A DNA stretch of 37,914 bases from Geodermatophilus chilensis. GTDB taxonomy: Bacteria > Actinomycetota > Actinomycetes > Mycobacteriales > Geodermatophilaceae. The translations under genes and the position numbers were made by a program. The notes under the pieces were generated by a model, which did no database searches, was not told the origin of the DNA, and saw only the letters and a list, made by a program, of their open reading frames with translations. The DNA is taken from the NCBI RefSeq assembly GCF_002802985.1, contig NZ_NVPT01000027.1, positions 1 to 37,914 of the forward strand. The letters run 5' to 3'. Below are positions 8,118-15,360 of the stretch, piece by piece (position 1 is the stretch's first letter; each line of letters starts with the position of its first letter).

Positions 8118-8792
8118 ATGAGTCAGGTCCTGAACGGGGCGGGGAACGGGAGCATCCAGGCCCAGGTCATCGCCGAGCTGCGCCGCCGCATCATCAGCGG
8201 GGAGCTCCAGCCCGACGTCAACCTCTCCGAGCTCGCGCTGGCGGAGGACTTCGGGGTCAGCCGCACCCCGGTGCGCGAGGCGTTCAAGCAGCTGCAGACC
8301 GAGGGGCTGGTCGAGATCCGCCCGCGGGTGGGCACCTTCGTCACCTCCCCCTCCCGCCGGGAGATCACCGAGCTGTTCGAGATGAAGGAGCTCCTCGAGG
8401 GCGCGGCCGCGCGGCTGCTGGCGCAGCGCGGCCGCGTCCCCGAGCTGGACCGGCTCGAGGAGAACCTCCGCGAGGCCGACGCCGCGGTCGAGCGGGACGA
8501 CACGACCCGCTACGCCGAACTCGTGCAGGAGTTCCACGACCTCCTCATCGTCGGCTCGGACAACCACAAGCTCGAGGCCCACTACCGGACCCTCATGAAC
8601 CAGCTCGCCTATCCGCGGCTGGTCACCACCTCGCTGAGCCAGCCCGGCCGGCCGGCCCAGTCCGACCAGGAGCACCACCGGGTGGTCGAGCTGATCGCCG
8701 CCAAGGACGGCGACAGCGCCGAGCGGGTCATGCGCGAGCACGTCCGCGCCAGCCGGCAGGCCGTGCTCGCGGGCCTGCCCCTCCCCCGCTGA
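8118..8792 (+). CDS. GntR-family regulator, FCD (FadR) subfamily
   Basis: A 224-residue regulator with an N-terminal GntR winged helix (LRRRIISGELQPDVNLSELA, LAEDFGVSRTPVREAFKQL, VEIRPRVGTFV) and a C-terminal all-helical FCD ligand domain. The FCD histidines expected to bind a metal and the effector acid are visible in EFHDLL, DQEHHRVVELI and VMREHVR. FCD regulators usually sense small carboxylates that are pathway substrates or intermediates. It is cotranscribed with the transporter and reductase. Probable targets are the paired decamers at 5307-5348. Confidence 0.92.
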   Translation: MSQVLNGAGNGSIQAQVIAELRRRIISGELQPDVNLSELALAEDFGVSRTPVREAFKQLQTEGLVEIRPRVGTFVTSPSRREITELFEMKELLEGAAARLLAQRGRVPELDRLEENLREADAAVERDDTTRYAELVQEFHDLLIVGSDNHKLEAHYRTLMNQLAYPRLVTTSLSQPGRPAQSDQEHHRVVELIAAKDGDSAERVMREHVRASRQAVLAGLPLPR

Positions 8793-8852
8793 CCCGCCGC
8801 CGGGACGACGGCCCCTCCCGCGTCACCATCTCCGCACTCCCCTGGAGGAGCC

Positions 8853-10121
8853 ATGGACCACCCCAGCCCCACCGCACTCCGCAGGAGTGGGCGCCGTGAC
8901 CGGGCCGGCCGAGGTCGCCCGGTGACCGCCGAGGCGGAGCTGCCCGCCGTCCTGCCGCACCGGCGGTCGCACCCCCGTTGCGAGGAGACGGTCCCCGCGC
9001 CCTGGAACGCGACGGGGCGGTGGTCGCCGGCCGGCCCCGACCCGGTCGAGCGCGTCCGGGCGGCGCTGGCGGACGTCGCCGCGGGCCGGCCGGTCGTCCT
9101 GGCCGGCGACGAGGAGGGCGGCGCCCTCGTCCTCGCCGCGGAGCTGGCCACGCCAGAGGCGGTCGCGTTCGTCGTCCGGCACACCTCCGGCTTCCTCTGC
9201 GTCGCGGTGACCGGGGACGACGCCGACCGGCTGGACCTCCCGCTGCTGACCGGGCGTGCCGTGGAGCGCCCCGCCGCGGCGCAGTGCGTGGCGGTCGACG
9301 CCCGGGACGGGGTGAGCACCGGCATCTCGGCCGCGGACCGGGCGCGGACGATGCGCCTGTTGGCCGCGGCGGACACCGACGCCGAGGACCTGGTGCGGCC
9401 GGGTCACGTCGTCCCCCTGCGGGTGCGGCCGGACGGCGTGCTGGCCCACCGGGGCACGGCGGAGGCCGCGGTGGACCTCGCCGTCCTGGCCGGGCTGCGG
9501 CCGTCCGGCGCCGTGTGCGACCTCGTCAGCCCCGCCGACCCGCGGCGGATGGCCCGCGGCCCCGAGCTCGCCGCCTTCGCCCGGGAGCACGGCCTGCGGC
9601 TGGTCGCCGTCGGGGACCTCGTGGCCTACCGCACGCGGTTCGAGGCGCTCGTCGAGCGGGCTGCCGCGACCTCCCTGCCGCTGGCCGCCGGCCGCTTCAC
9701 CGCTGTGGGCTACCGCGGCCGCCTCGACGGTCGCGAGCACCTGGCACTCGTCCACGGGGAGATCGGCGACGGCGAGGACGTCCCGGTGCACGTCCACCGC
9801 GAGTGCCTGGCCGGGGACGTCCTCGGCTCGGCCCGCTGTGGGTGCGGCGGCCGCCTGCAGACCGCCCTGGCCGGGATCGCCCACGAGGGTCGCGGGGTCG
9901 TCGTCTACCTCCGGGGCGAGCCGGACGGTGCCGACCTCTCCCGCGTGCTGTTCCGCGGGGCGCACCGGGGCGACGACGCCCCGTCGTGCGCCGCCGGTCC
10001 CGGGCCGGCCGACGACGGGCTCGACGGGCAGATCCTGTGGGACCTCGGTGTCCGCAGCAGCCGGTCGCTCGGCGGCGACCTGACCGACCGGGGGCCGGCA
10101 GCCGCGTCGTCGGGCCGGTGA
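8853..10121 (+). CDS. divergent RibBA-like protein (DHBP synthase / GTP cyclohydrolase II fusion)
   Basis: A 422-residue protein with the architecture of bifunctional riboflavin enzyme RibBA. The RibB half has RPVVLAGDEEGGALVLAAEL, DGVSTGISAADRARTM, RPGHVVPLRV, a Glu in HRGTAEAAVDLA and MARGPELAAFAREHGL. The RibA half has HRECLAGDVLGSARCGCGG, with the three zinc Cys, and a shortened end with DGQILWDLGVRS. Two catalytic loops look lost. The acidic DREGEGD-type loop of RibB is replaced by DEEGGA, and the GRGIGL loop with the conserved Arg of RibA is replaced after VVVYLRGEPDG. TGGAGGAG precedes the ATG. It may be an inactive paralogue or have changed specificity. No FMN riboswitch is visible upstream. 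Confidence 0.8.
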   Translation: MDHPSPTALRRSGRRDRAGRGRPVTAEAELPAVLPHRRSHPRCEETVPAPWNATGRWSPAGPDPVERVRAALADVAAGRPVVLAGDEEGGALVLAAELATPEAVAFVVRHTSGFLCVAVTGDDADRLDLPLLTGRAVERPAAAQCVAVDARDGVSTGISAADRARTMRLLAAADTDAEDLVRPGHVVPLRVRPDGVLAHRGTAEAAVDLAVLAGLRPSGAVCDLVSPADPRRMARGPELAAFAREHGLRLVAVGDLVAYRTRFEALVERAAATSLPLAAGRFTAVGYRGRLDGREHLALVHGEIGDGEDVPVHVHRECLAGDVLGSARCGCGGRLQTALAGIAHEGRGVVVYLRGEPDGADLSRVLFRGAHRGDDAPSCAAGPGPADDGLDGQILWDLGVRSSRSLGGDLTDRGPAAASSGR

Positions 10122-10250
10122 CCCGGCGGCGCTCCGGTCGCCCGGGTCTCGATCAGCCCGCTGCAGCTGCCCGTCCAGCCGCTCTGCGACGGTGACGGGA
10201 ACCGGGCCGACCGACGCACCGTCCTGGCGGACATGGGAGAAGCTGTCCCC

Positions 10251-11435
10251 ATGCTCGACACCAGCTCCTGGCGCGCCGAGGACGGGGCCGGCCTCGACGC
10301 CCTGCGCGCCCGCACCCGCGCGCTGTGCGCCGAGTTCCCCGACGCCTACTGGCGCGAGACCGACCGCGACCGCCGCTACCCGCAGGAGTTCGTCGACACC
10401 CTCACCGCGGCCGGCCTGCTCTCGGTCCTCGTCCCGGCCGAGTACGGCGGCGCGGGCCTGGGCGTGACCGAGGCCTCGGTCATCATGGAGGAGATCAACC
10501 GCTCCGGTGGCCACTCCGCCGCCTGCCACGCGCAGATGTACACGATGGGCGCCCTGCTGCGGCACGGCAGCGACGCGCTCAAGGAGGCCTACCTGCCCCT
10601 GATCGCCCAGGGCGAGCTGCGGCTGCAGGCCTTCTCGGTCACCGAGTCCGCCGCCGGCTCGGACACCACCGCCATCGCCACCACCGCCACCCGCGACGGC
10701 GAGGACTTCCTGATCACCGGGCACAAGAACTGGACCAGCCGGATCCAGGAGTCCGACCTCGCCCTCGTGCTGGCCCGCACCAGCGAGCGGGGGGCCGACA
10801 AGACGCGCGGACTGACCCTCTTCCTCGTCGACCTGCGCCGGGTGCGCGCCGAGCAGCCGGAGACCCTCGAGGTCGTGCCGGTGCGCACGATGTTCAACTA
10901 CGCGACCAACCAGGTGCACTACCGCGGCATGCGCGTGCCCGCCGACCACGTCATCGGGCAGGTGGACGCCGGCTTCCGGTACGTCATCGACGGCTGGAAC
11001 GCCGAGCGCATCCTGCTCGCCGCCGAGGCGATCGGCGACGGCTACTGGTTCGTCGACCGAGCCGTCGCCTACGCCAACGAGCGGGAGGTGTTCGGCCGCC
11101 CGATCGGCGCCAACCAGGGGGTGCAGTTCCCCCTCGCCGACGCCTACATGGAGGTGCGCGCGGCGGACCTGATGCGGTACGAGGCCGCCCGGCTGTTCGA
11201 CGCGGGCCGGCCGTGCGGGGCCGAGGCGAACATGGCCAAGCACCTGGCCTCCGAGGCGAGCTGGGCCGCGGCCAACATCGCCCTCGACACCCACGGCGGC
11301 AACGGCTTCGTCGACGAGTACGACGTCGAGCGCAAGTTCCGCGAGACCCGCATGTACCAGGTCGCCCCGGTCAACAACAACATGATCAAGGCCTTCGTCG
11401 CGACCAAGGTGCTGGGGCTGCCGCGGTCCTACTGA
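10251..11435 (+). CDS. acyl-CoA dehydrogenase family protein
   Basis: A 394-residue flavoprotein of normal family length. It contains LVPAEYGGAGLG, the substrate/FAD signature FSVTESAAGSDT, TGHKNWTSRIQESDLALVLA, the helix GWNAERILLAAEAIG and the C-terminal DTHGGNGFVDEYDVERKFRE. The position where many members carry the catalytic Glu in a YEGT motif reads YQVAP, so the Glu in NAERI, the position used by isovaleryl-type enzymes, is the better candidate base (inference). I prefer ATG 10251, preceded by GGGAGA; an ATG at 10233 would add six residues. It lies 129 bases after the RibBA-like gene, so cotranscription is uncertain. Confidence 0.9.
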   Translation: MLDTSSWRAEDGAGLDALRARTRALCAEFPDAYWRETDRDRRYPQEFVDTLTAAGLLSVLVPAEYGGAGLGVTEASVIMEEINRSGGHSAACHAQMYTMGALLRHGSDALKEAYLPLIAQGELRLQAFSVTESAAGSDTTAIATTATRDGEDFLITGHKNWTSRIQESDLALVLARTSERGADKTRGLTLFLVDLRRVRAEQPETLEVVPVRTMFNYATNQVHYRGMRVPADHVIGQVDAGFRYVIDGWNAERILLAAEAIGDGYWFVDRAVAYANEREVFGRPIGANQGVQFPLADAYMEVRAADLMRYEAARLFDAGRPCGAEANMAKHLASEASWAAANIALDTHGGNGFVDEYDVERKFRETRMYQVAPVNNNMIKAFVATKVLGLPRSY

Positions 11436-11671
11436 CCGGGCTCCTCCACCCCCGGACGCTCGGCCGCTGCTCCCGCGGGGAAGCAGGGGGCGAGCATCCC
11501 CGGAGGTGCCCGCGCTCCGGCCCCCACGCGGGCGCGACGCAGGACCGTCCCCCGGGACACTCGGACGCTGCCCACCGTGCGGGGCAGGGGTGGACGTCGG
11601 GAGGCATCCCCGGTGGCGGCGCCGAGGGAGGGTGGCACGTCCTGTCGGTGCCCGCGGCGAGGATGGCCGCC

Positions 11672-12052
11672 ATGGCTGCCTTCTTCCTCCCCCGGGCGAG
11701 CGACGACGAGCAGGCCGAGCGGCTCTACGAGGCCCTCGCCGAGTTCGCCGGCTGCGAGCCCGCTCCCCCGGGGCGGCGCGTGCACGCCATCGCCTTCGGC
11801 CAGGACGGCGCCCGGTGGGTCGCCGAGGTCGGGGCGGAACTGCGCGGCGAGCGAACGACGCAGCAGCTCCGGCGCGGCGAGCTGATCGAGCGCACCGAGA
11901 CGCTCACCTCGACCACTCGGGTGCTCGCCGTCTACCCGGGCACCCCGTTCGTGGTCGTCACCGACGCCCAGCCGATCACCGGCACGGCCTCGGAGTGGGC
12001 CAACCCGTTCACCGCGCAGCCCGACGAGGTCACCCTCTTCGACGCGCCGTGA
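11672..12052 (+). CDS. small conserved-looking protein of unknown function
   Basis: A 126-residue soluble protein with no recognised domain. It begins MAAFFLPRASDDEQAERLYE and ends with NPFTAQPDEVTLFDAP. The middle (AIAFGQDGARWVAEVG, then a run of charged residues, then VLAVYPGTPFVVVTDAQPIT) looks like alternating beta strands. GGCGAGGA (11656-11662 region) suits the ATG at 11672; ATG 11663 or GTG 11648 are in-frame alternatives. Third-position GC and the sensible length support a real gene. Function unknown. Confidence 0.6.
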   Translation: MAAFFLPRASDDEQAERLYEALAEFAGCEPAPPGRRVHAIAFGQDGARWVAEVGAELRGERTTQQLRRGELIERTETLTSTTRVLAVYPGTPFVVVTDAQPITGTASEWANPFTAQPDEVTLFDAP

Positions 12053-12200
12053 GCCGGCCGCGCCGAGATGCCGCCGGACGCGGTCATCGGCCCTCGCGTG
12101 ACGACCACCGGACGCACCTCGCCGTCCCCCGGACGGGCGGTGAGAACGGCCTCACGTCCCTCTCACCGGGCTCACGAGCGACCCGGGCAACCTCGCGGAC

Positions 12201-12776
12201 ATGACCCGATCGCGCCTGCTCCTGACCGTGCCCGCCGTCCTCGCCGTCGCCGCCTGCGGGGGTGAGTCCGCCGAGGGGACCGCCGCCCCGGCCACCGCGC
12301 CGTCGTCGTCGGCCGTGGCCGGCAGCACCCCGACCGGTGGTCCGACGGCCGGCGGCACCACGACCGGCAGCACCTCCGGCGCCGCGTCGGCCTCCCTCGA
12401 GTTCGAGGACCAGTCCGGCGTCGGGGACTCCGCGACGGTGGCCCGCGTGTCCGCTCCCGAGGCCGGCTTCGTCGTCGTCCTGCTCGAGGAGGACGACGAC
12501 CGGCCGGTGGCCGAGCGGCTCCTGGGGTCGACAGCCGTGCCGGTGGGCTCCTCGATCGACGTCGCCGTGCCGCTCGCCCCGGCCCTGACGCAGTCCACGG
12601 AGCTGGAGGCGGCCCTGTACGCCGACACCGACGGGAACGGCGCCTTCGACCCGGCCGCGGACCGGCCCGTCCCCGAGCCGGACGACGACGATGACGTGGA
12701 CGACGACGTGGACGACGACGTGGACGACGACGTGGACGACGACGTGGACGACGACGCCGAGTACCGGCTGGGCTGA
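12201..12776 (+). CDS. lipoprotein with DUF7282-like domain and Asp-rich repeat tail
   Basis: A 191-residue predicted lipoprotein. The signal peptide MTRSRLLLTVPAVLAVAAC ends in a lipobox with Cys19. A Thr/Ser/Gly/Ala-rich linker runs to about residue 65. The folded part (ASLEFEDQSGVGDSATVARV, GFVVVLLEEDDD, ELEAALYADTDGNGAFDPAA) resembles the DUF7282 family, which often ends in an EF-hand-like DxDGNGxFD loop. The tail is VDDD repeated five times and then DAEYRLG. The acidic tail could bind cations or the cell wall. No close operon partner is seen. Confidence 0.75.
   Translation: MTRSRLLLTVPAVLAVAACGGESAEGTAAPATAPSSSAVAGSTPTGGPTAGGTTTGSTSGAASASLEFEDQSGVGDSATVARVSAPEAGFVVVLLEEDDDRPVAERLLGSTAVPVGSSIDVAVPLAPALTQSTELEAALYADTDGNGAFDPAADRPVPEPDDDDDVDDDVDDDVDDDVDDDVDDDAEYRLG
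12696..12755 (+). repeat. five perfect 12-bp tandem repeats encoding VDDD
   Basis: The unit GTGGACGACGAC occurs five times without change at 12696, 12708, 12720, 12732 and 12744, preceded by GAC codons from 12681. It is in frame and gives an acidic tail, so gains or losses of units would not shift the frame. The perfect identity at DNA level suggests recent expansion or slippage. Confidence 0.95.
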
Positions 12777-12925
12777 GGCCGTAGCGCTCCATGGCCGCCT
12801 CCCCCGCCGACGCAGCCGACGGCCCCGCGGGCGAGAGCAGCCCTCGCCCGCCCCGTCCGGGTCCTGCCATCGCGGCGGCCGACCCGGCGGGAGCGGACCG
12901 CGCGAGGCGGACGGAGGATGGGGGC

Positions 12926-13423
12926 GTGCCGATCGTCCCGTCGCCGGACCCGGTCGCGGTCGCCCGGCCGACCGACGGGGACGCGGCCCCCCGGCGCCCC
13001 ACGGTCGCCGACGCGATGATCAGCCGCCCGAAGGCACTGCCCGCCGACGCCTCGGTCGCCGACGTCCGGGCGGTCCTCGCCGACGACCACGTCGTCATGG
13101 CCCTGCTCACCGAGGACGGCGTCCTCCGCGGCACGCTGCTGCGCGAGGACCTGCCCGACACCGCGCCGGACGCAGCGCCGGCCCTCCCGCTGTCGCGGCT
13201 GGTCGGCCGGATCGTCGCACCGGCCGCCCCACTCGCCGACGTGCACGAGCTGCTCCTGCGCACCGGCCGGCGCCGCCTCGCGGTGGTGGACGAGGAGGGC
13301 CGGCTGCTCGGGCTGCTGTGCCTCACGCGCCGGCGCACCGGCTACTGCAGCGACGCCGGCGTGGCCGAGCGGGCCCGCTCCCGCCGGTGCGCGCCCGGCC
13401 CGGGGTCGCCGCGGTCCGCCTGA
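12926..13423 (+). CDS. CBS-domain pair protein
   Basis: A 165-residue protein starting at GTG 12926, with GGAGGA at 12913-12918; an in-frame ATG at 12791 would add a disordered Ala/Pro-rich 45 residues. The first CBS motif is TVADAMISRPKALPADASVA followed by VVMALLTEDGVLRGTLLRED. The second is RLVGRIVAPAAPLADVHELL followed by RRLAVVDEEGRLLGLLCL. It ends with RTGYCSDAGVAERAR, a tail I associate with small actinobacterial CBS proteins. CBS pairs bind adenosine ligands or serve as regulatory modules. A hairpin follows 13 bases after the stop. Confidence 0.8.
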   Translation: MPIVPSPDPVAVARPTDGDAAPRRPTVADAMISRPKALPADASVADVRAVLADDHVVMALLTEDGVLRGTLLREDLPDTAPDAAPALPLSRLVGRIVAPAAPLADVHELLLRTGRRRLAVVDEEGRLLGLLCLTRRRTGYCSDAGVAERARSRRCAPGPGSPRSA

Positions 13424-13436
13424 CGCCGTCCCGACG

Positions 13437-13501
13437 GCGCCGAGTGGCGGGTCGTCGTGGTCTCGAGCAGCTGGACACCACGACAGGTCACCACTCGGCG
13501 C
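13437..13501. terminator. long two-stage hairpin between convergent genes
   Basis: Arms GCGCCGAGTGG (13437-13447) and CCACTCGGCGC (13491-13501) pair perfectly over 11 bases. A 6/6 internal loop is followed by GTCGTGGT (13454-13461) and ACCACGAC (13477-13484), pairing over 8 bases, with a 15-base loop. It lies between the stops of the CBS gene (13423) and the alcohol dehydrogenase (13542, opposite strand), so it may terminate both. No U-run follows either arm. Its length also fits a dispersed palindromic repeat. Confidence 0.7.
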
Positions 13502-13541
13502 GACATCCGGATCCGGAGGCGGTGCGGCCCGGGGTCCTCTC

Positions 13542-14567
13542 TCAGGGGACGAGGATCGCCCGGCCCCGGACGCGACCGGCCGACAGGTCGTCGATGGCGG
13601 TCTGCACGTCGTCCATCGCGTACTTCTGCGTGTGCAGGGTGACCCGCTGCGCGGCGGCGAGGGCCATCAGCTCGACCAGGTCGTTGTAGGAGCCGACCAG
13701 GTTGCCGATGATGTTCTTCTCGGTCGAGATGAGGTCGATCGTCGGCACGTTGACGTTCTCGCCGTACCCCACGACGTGGTAGTCGCCGGCCCGCCGCGTC
13801 ATCGCGAGGCCCTCCGCCGTCGTCCCGTTCTCGCCGACGAAGTCGATGACCTGCTCGGCGCCGTGGCCGCCGGTGAGCTCGAGGACCTCCGCGACGTGGG
13901 CACCGTCGGCGACGACGCCGTGGTGGGCGCCGATCTCCACCGCGAGCTTGACCGCGTCGGGGTTGCGGTCGACGACCACGATCTCGGCCGGGGACAGCGC
14001 GGCCATCACCTGGATGCCGATGTGCCCGAGCCCGCCCGCGCCGATGAGCACGGTGCGGTCGCCGGCCCGCAGCTTCCGCGCCGCCTTGGCGACGGCGTGG
14101 TAGGCGGTCAGCCCGGCGTCGGCCAGCGCGGCGACGTCGGCCGGCTCCAGCGAGTCGTCGATCCGGACCACGCTGCGCGCCGACGTCTTGAGGTACTCGG
14201 CGTAGCCGCCGTCGGTGTCGATGCCGGGGAACTGCGAGTTCTCGCAGTGCACGTCGTCACCGAACCGGCAGGCGCGGCACAGCCCGCAGGTGATCAGCGG
14301 GTGCAGGATCACCTTGTCGCCCTCGGCGACGTGGGTGACCGCGCTGCCCACGGCCGACACCCAGCCGGCGTTCTCGTGGCCGATCGTGTACGGCAGCGCG
14401 ACGCCGGACTTCTCCGCCCACTGGCCCTCGAGGATGTGGATGTCGGTCCGGCACACCCCCGCCCCGCCGACCTTGACGATGACGTCGTGCGGGCCGGTGA
14501 CCTCGGGCTGGGGGACGTCGTCGAGCTGCAGCGGCTGGTGGTATCCGACGACGCGGACGGCCTTCAT
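13542..14567 (-). CDS. zinc-dependent NAD-linked alcohol dehydrogenase
   Basis: A 341-residue medium-chain dehydrogenase. Catalytic zinc ligands are Cys39 (GVCRTD) and His64-Glu65 (TIGHE). Structural zinc ligands are Cys94, 97, 100 and 108 in TCGLCRACRFGDDVHC. The dinucleotide fold is IGAGGLGHIG and an Asp in VVVDRNPDA favours NAD over NADP. The ATG overlaps the stop of the DUF59 gene (ATGA). In propane-monooxygenase loci an alcohol dehydrogenase of this class oxidises the alcohol product; the same role is inferred here from the neighbours. Confidence 0.92.
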   Translation of the reverse strand: MKAVRVVGYHQPLQLDDVPQPEVTGPHDVIVKVGGAGVCRTDIHILEGQWAEKSGVALPYTIGHENAGWVSAVGSAVTHVAEGDKVILHPLITCGLCRACRFGDDVHCENSQFPGIDTDGGYAEYLKTSARSVVRIDDSLEPADVAALADAGLTAYHAVAKAARKLRAGDRTVLIGAGGLGHIGIQVMAALSPAEIVVVDRNPDAVKLAVEIGAHHGVVADGAHVAEVLELTGGHGAEQVIDFVGENGTTAEGLAMTRRAGDYHVVGYGENVNVPTIDLISTEKNIIGNLVGSYNDLVELMALAAAQRVTLHTQKYAMDDVQTAIDDLSAGRVRGRAILVP

Positions 14568-15349
14568 CGGGCGGTTCCCTTCGAGACGGTGAGCGGGAGC
14601 AGGGGACGGTCCTCGGGGCGGGGCGTCTGGTCGGCCTCCGACCCGGGGTAGCGGGTGGTGAGCAGACCCCGGCAGAAGTGTGCGTTGCCGTCGACGGAGA
14701 TGCGCACCGAGCGGGCCCGGCGCAGCACCATCTCCGCCTGCGCGGGGTCGGGGCGGGTGCCGTCGTCCCGCACGAGCACCGGCGCCCCGGCGTCGACGGG
14801 CAGGCCGAGGGTCGCCCGGCGGCGCAGCAGCGCGTCGGTGGTGCGCTCCCCCGCCGGCAGGTCGCCGAGGGTGAGCGCCGCGACGTCGACCGTGGGGTCG
14901 GTGCGGAGCAGCGCGGTGATCGCCCGCTCCATCGCCGCGGTGTGCGCCTTGCGCTGGAAGGTCGCCCGCAGCTCGTCGAGCGACTCCTCCGCCTCGTGCC
15001 CGAAGGTGCCCCGGTAGCCCAGCCCGGCGGCCATCCCGCGGTTGATCAGGTCGGAGTCGTGGTGGTCGTCGAGCTCGACCACCACGGACTCCACCCCGGG
15101 GACGGCGGACACCGCGTCGTGGGCGTCGGAGACCATCAGCCAGGCGAAGTTGGGCGCGCAGAACGAGGTGGGCAGGCGCAGGTGCACCTCCACCGTGGGC
15201 CGGCCGGGCAGACCATGGACGGTCACCGAGCGGACGAAACCGACGTCGGTGATCGGCTCGTCCAGCTCGGGATCGACGACGGTGCCGAGCGCGGCGCGGA
15301 CCCTGCCCTCGGAGACCTCGGCGGTGCGGTCGGTGAGCAGCGCGGTCAT
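14564..15349 (-). CDS. DUF59/MIP18-type (metal-sulfur cluster assembly-like) protein
   Basis: A 261-residue protein beginning at ATG 15349. The first ~110 residues are a DUF59 domain (PF01883): RVRAALGTVVDPELDEPITD, VGFVRSVTV, VEVHLRLPTSFCAPNFAWLM and a VVVELDDHHDSDLINRG segment. The remaining ~150 residues, with ERAITALLRTDPTV and VRISVDGNAHFCRGLLTTRY, are a lineage-specific extension. DUF59 proteins assist iron-sulfur or diiron cluster assembly. In propane and phenol-type monooxygenase operons a member of this family sits between amidohydrolase and alcohol dehydrogenase genes, and I infer a maturation role. It starts 11 bases after the amidohydrolase stop. Confidence 0.85.
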   Translation of the reverse strand: MTALLTDRTAEVSEGRVRAALGTVVDPELDEPITDVGFVRSVTVHGLPGRPTVEVHLRLPTSFCAPNFAWLMVSDAHDAVSAVPGVESVVVELDDHHDSDLINRGMAAGLGYRGTFGHEAEESLDELRATFQRKAHTAAMERAITALLRTDPTVDVAALTLGDLPAGERTTDALLRRRATLGLPVDAGAPVLVRDDGTRPDPAQAEMVLRRARSVRISVDGNAHFCRGLLTTRYPGSEADQTPRPEDRPLLPLTVSKGTAR

Positions 15350-15360
15350 CGGCGTCCGCC

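Noticed and set aside
8793-8852. FMN riboswitch before the RibBA-like gene
   Set aside because: The gap is only 60 bases and lacks the conserved RFN-element helices.
11467-11486. Hairpin CTGCTCCC/GGGGAAGCAG after the acyl-CoA dehydrogenase as terminator
   Set aside because: Short imperfect stem without a T-run, common by chance at this GC content.
12681-12755. CRISPR-like repeat array
   Set aside because: The 12-base units have no spacers and are in frame with the lipoprotein tail.
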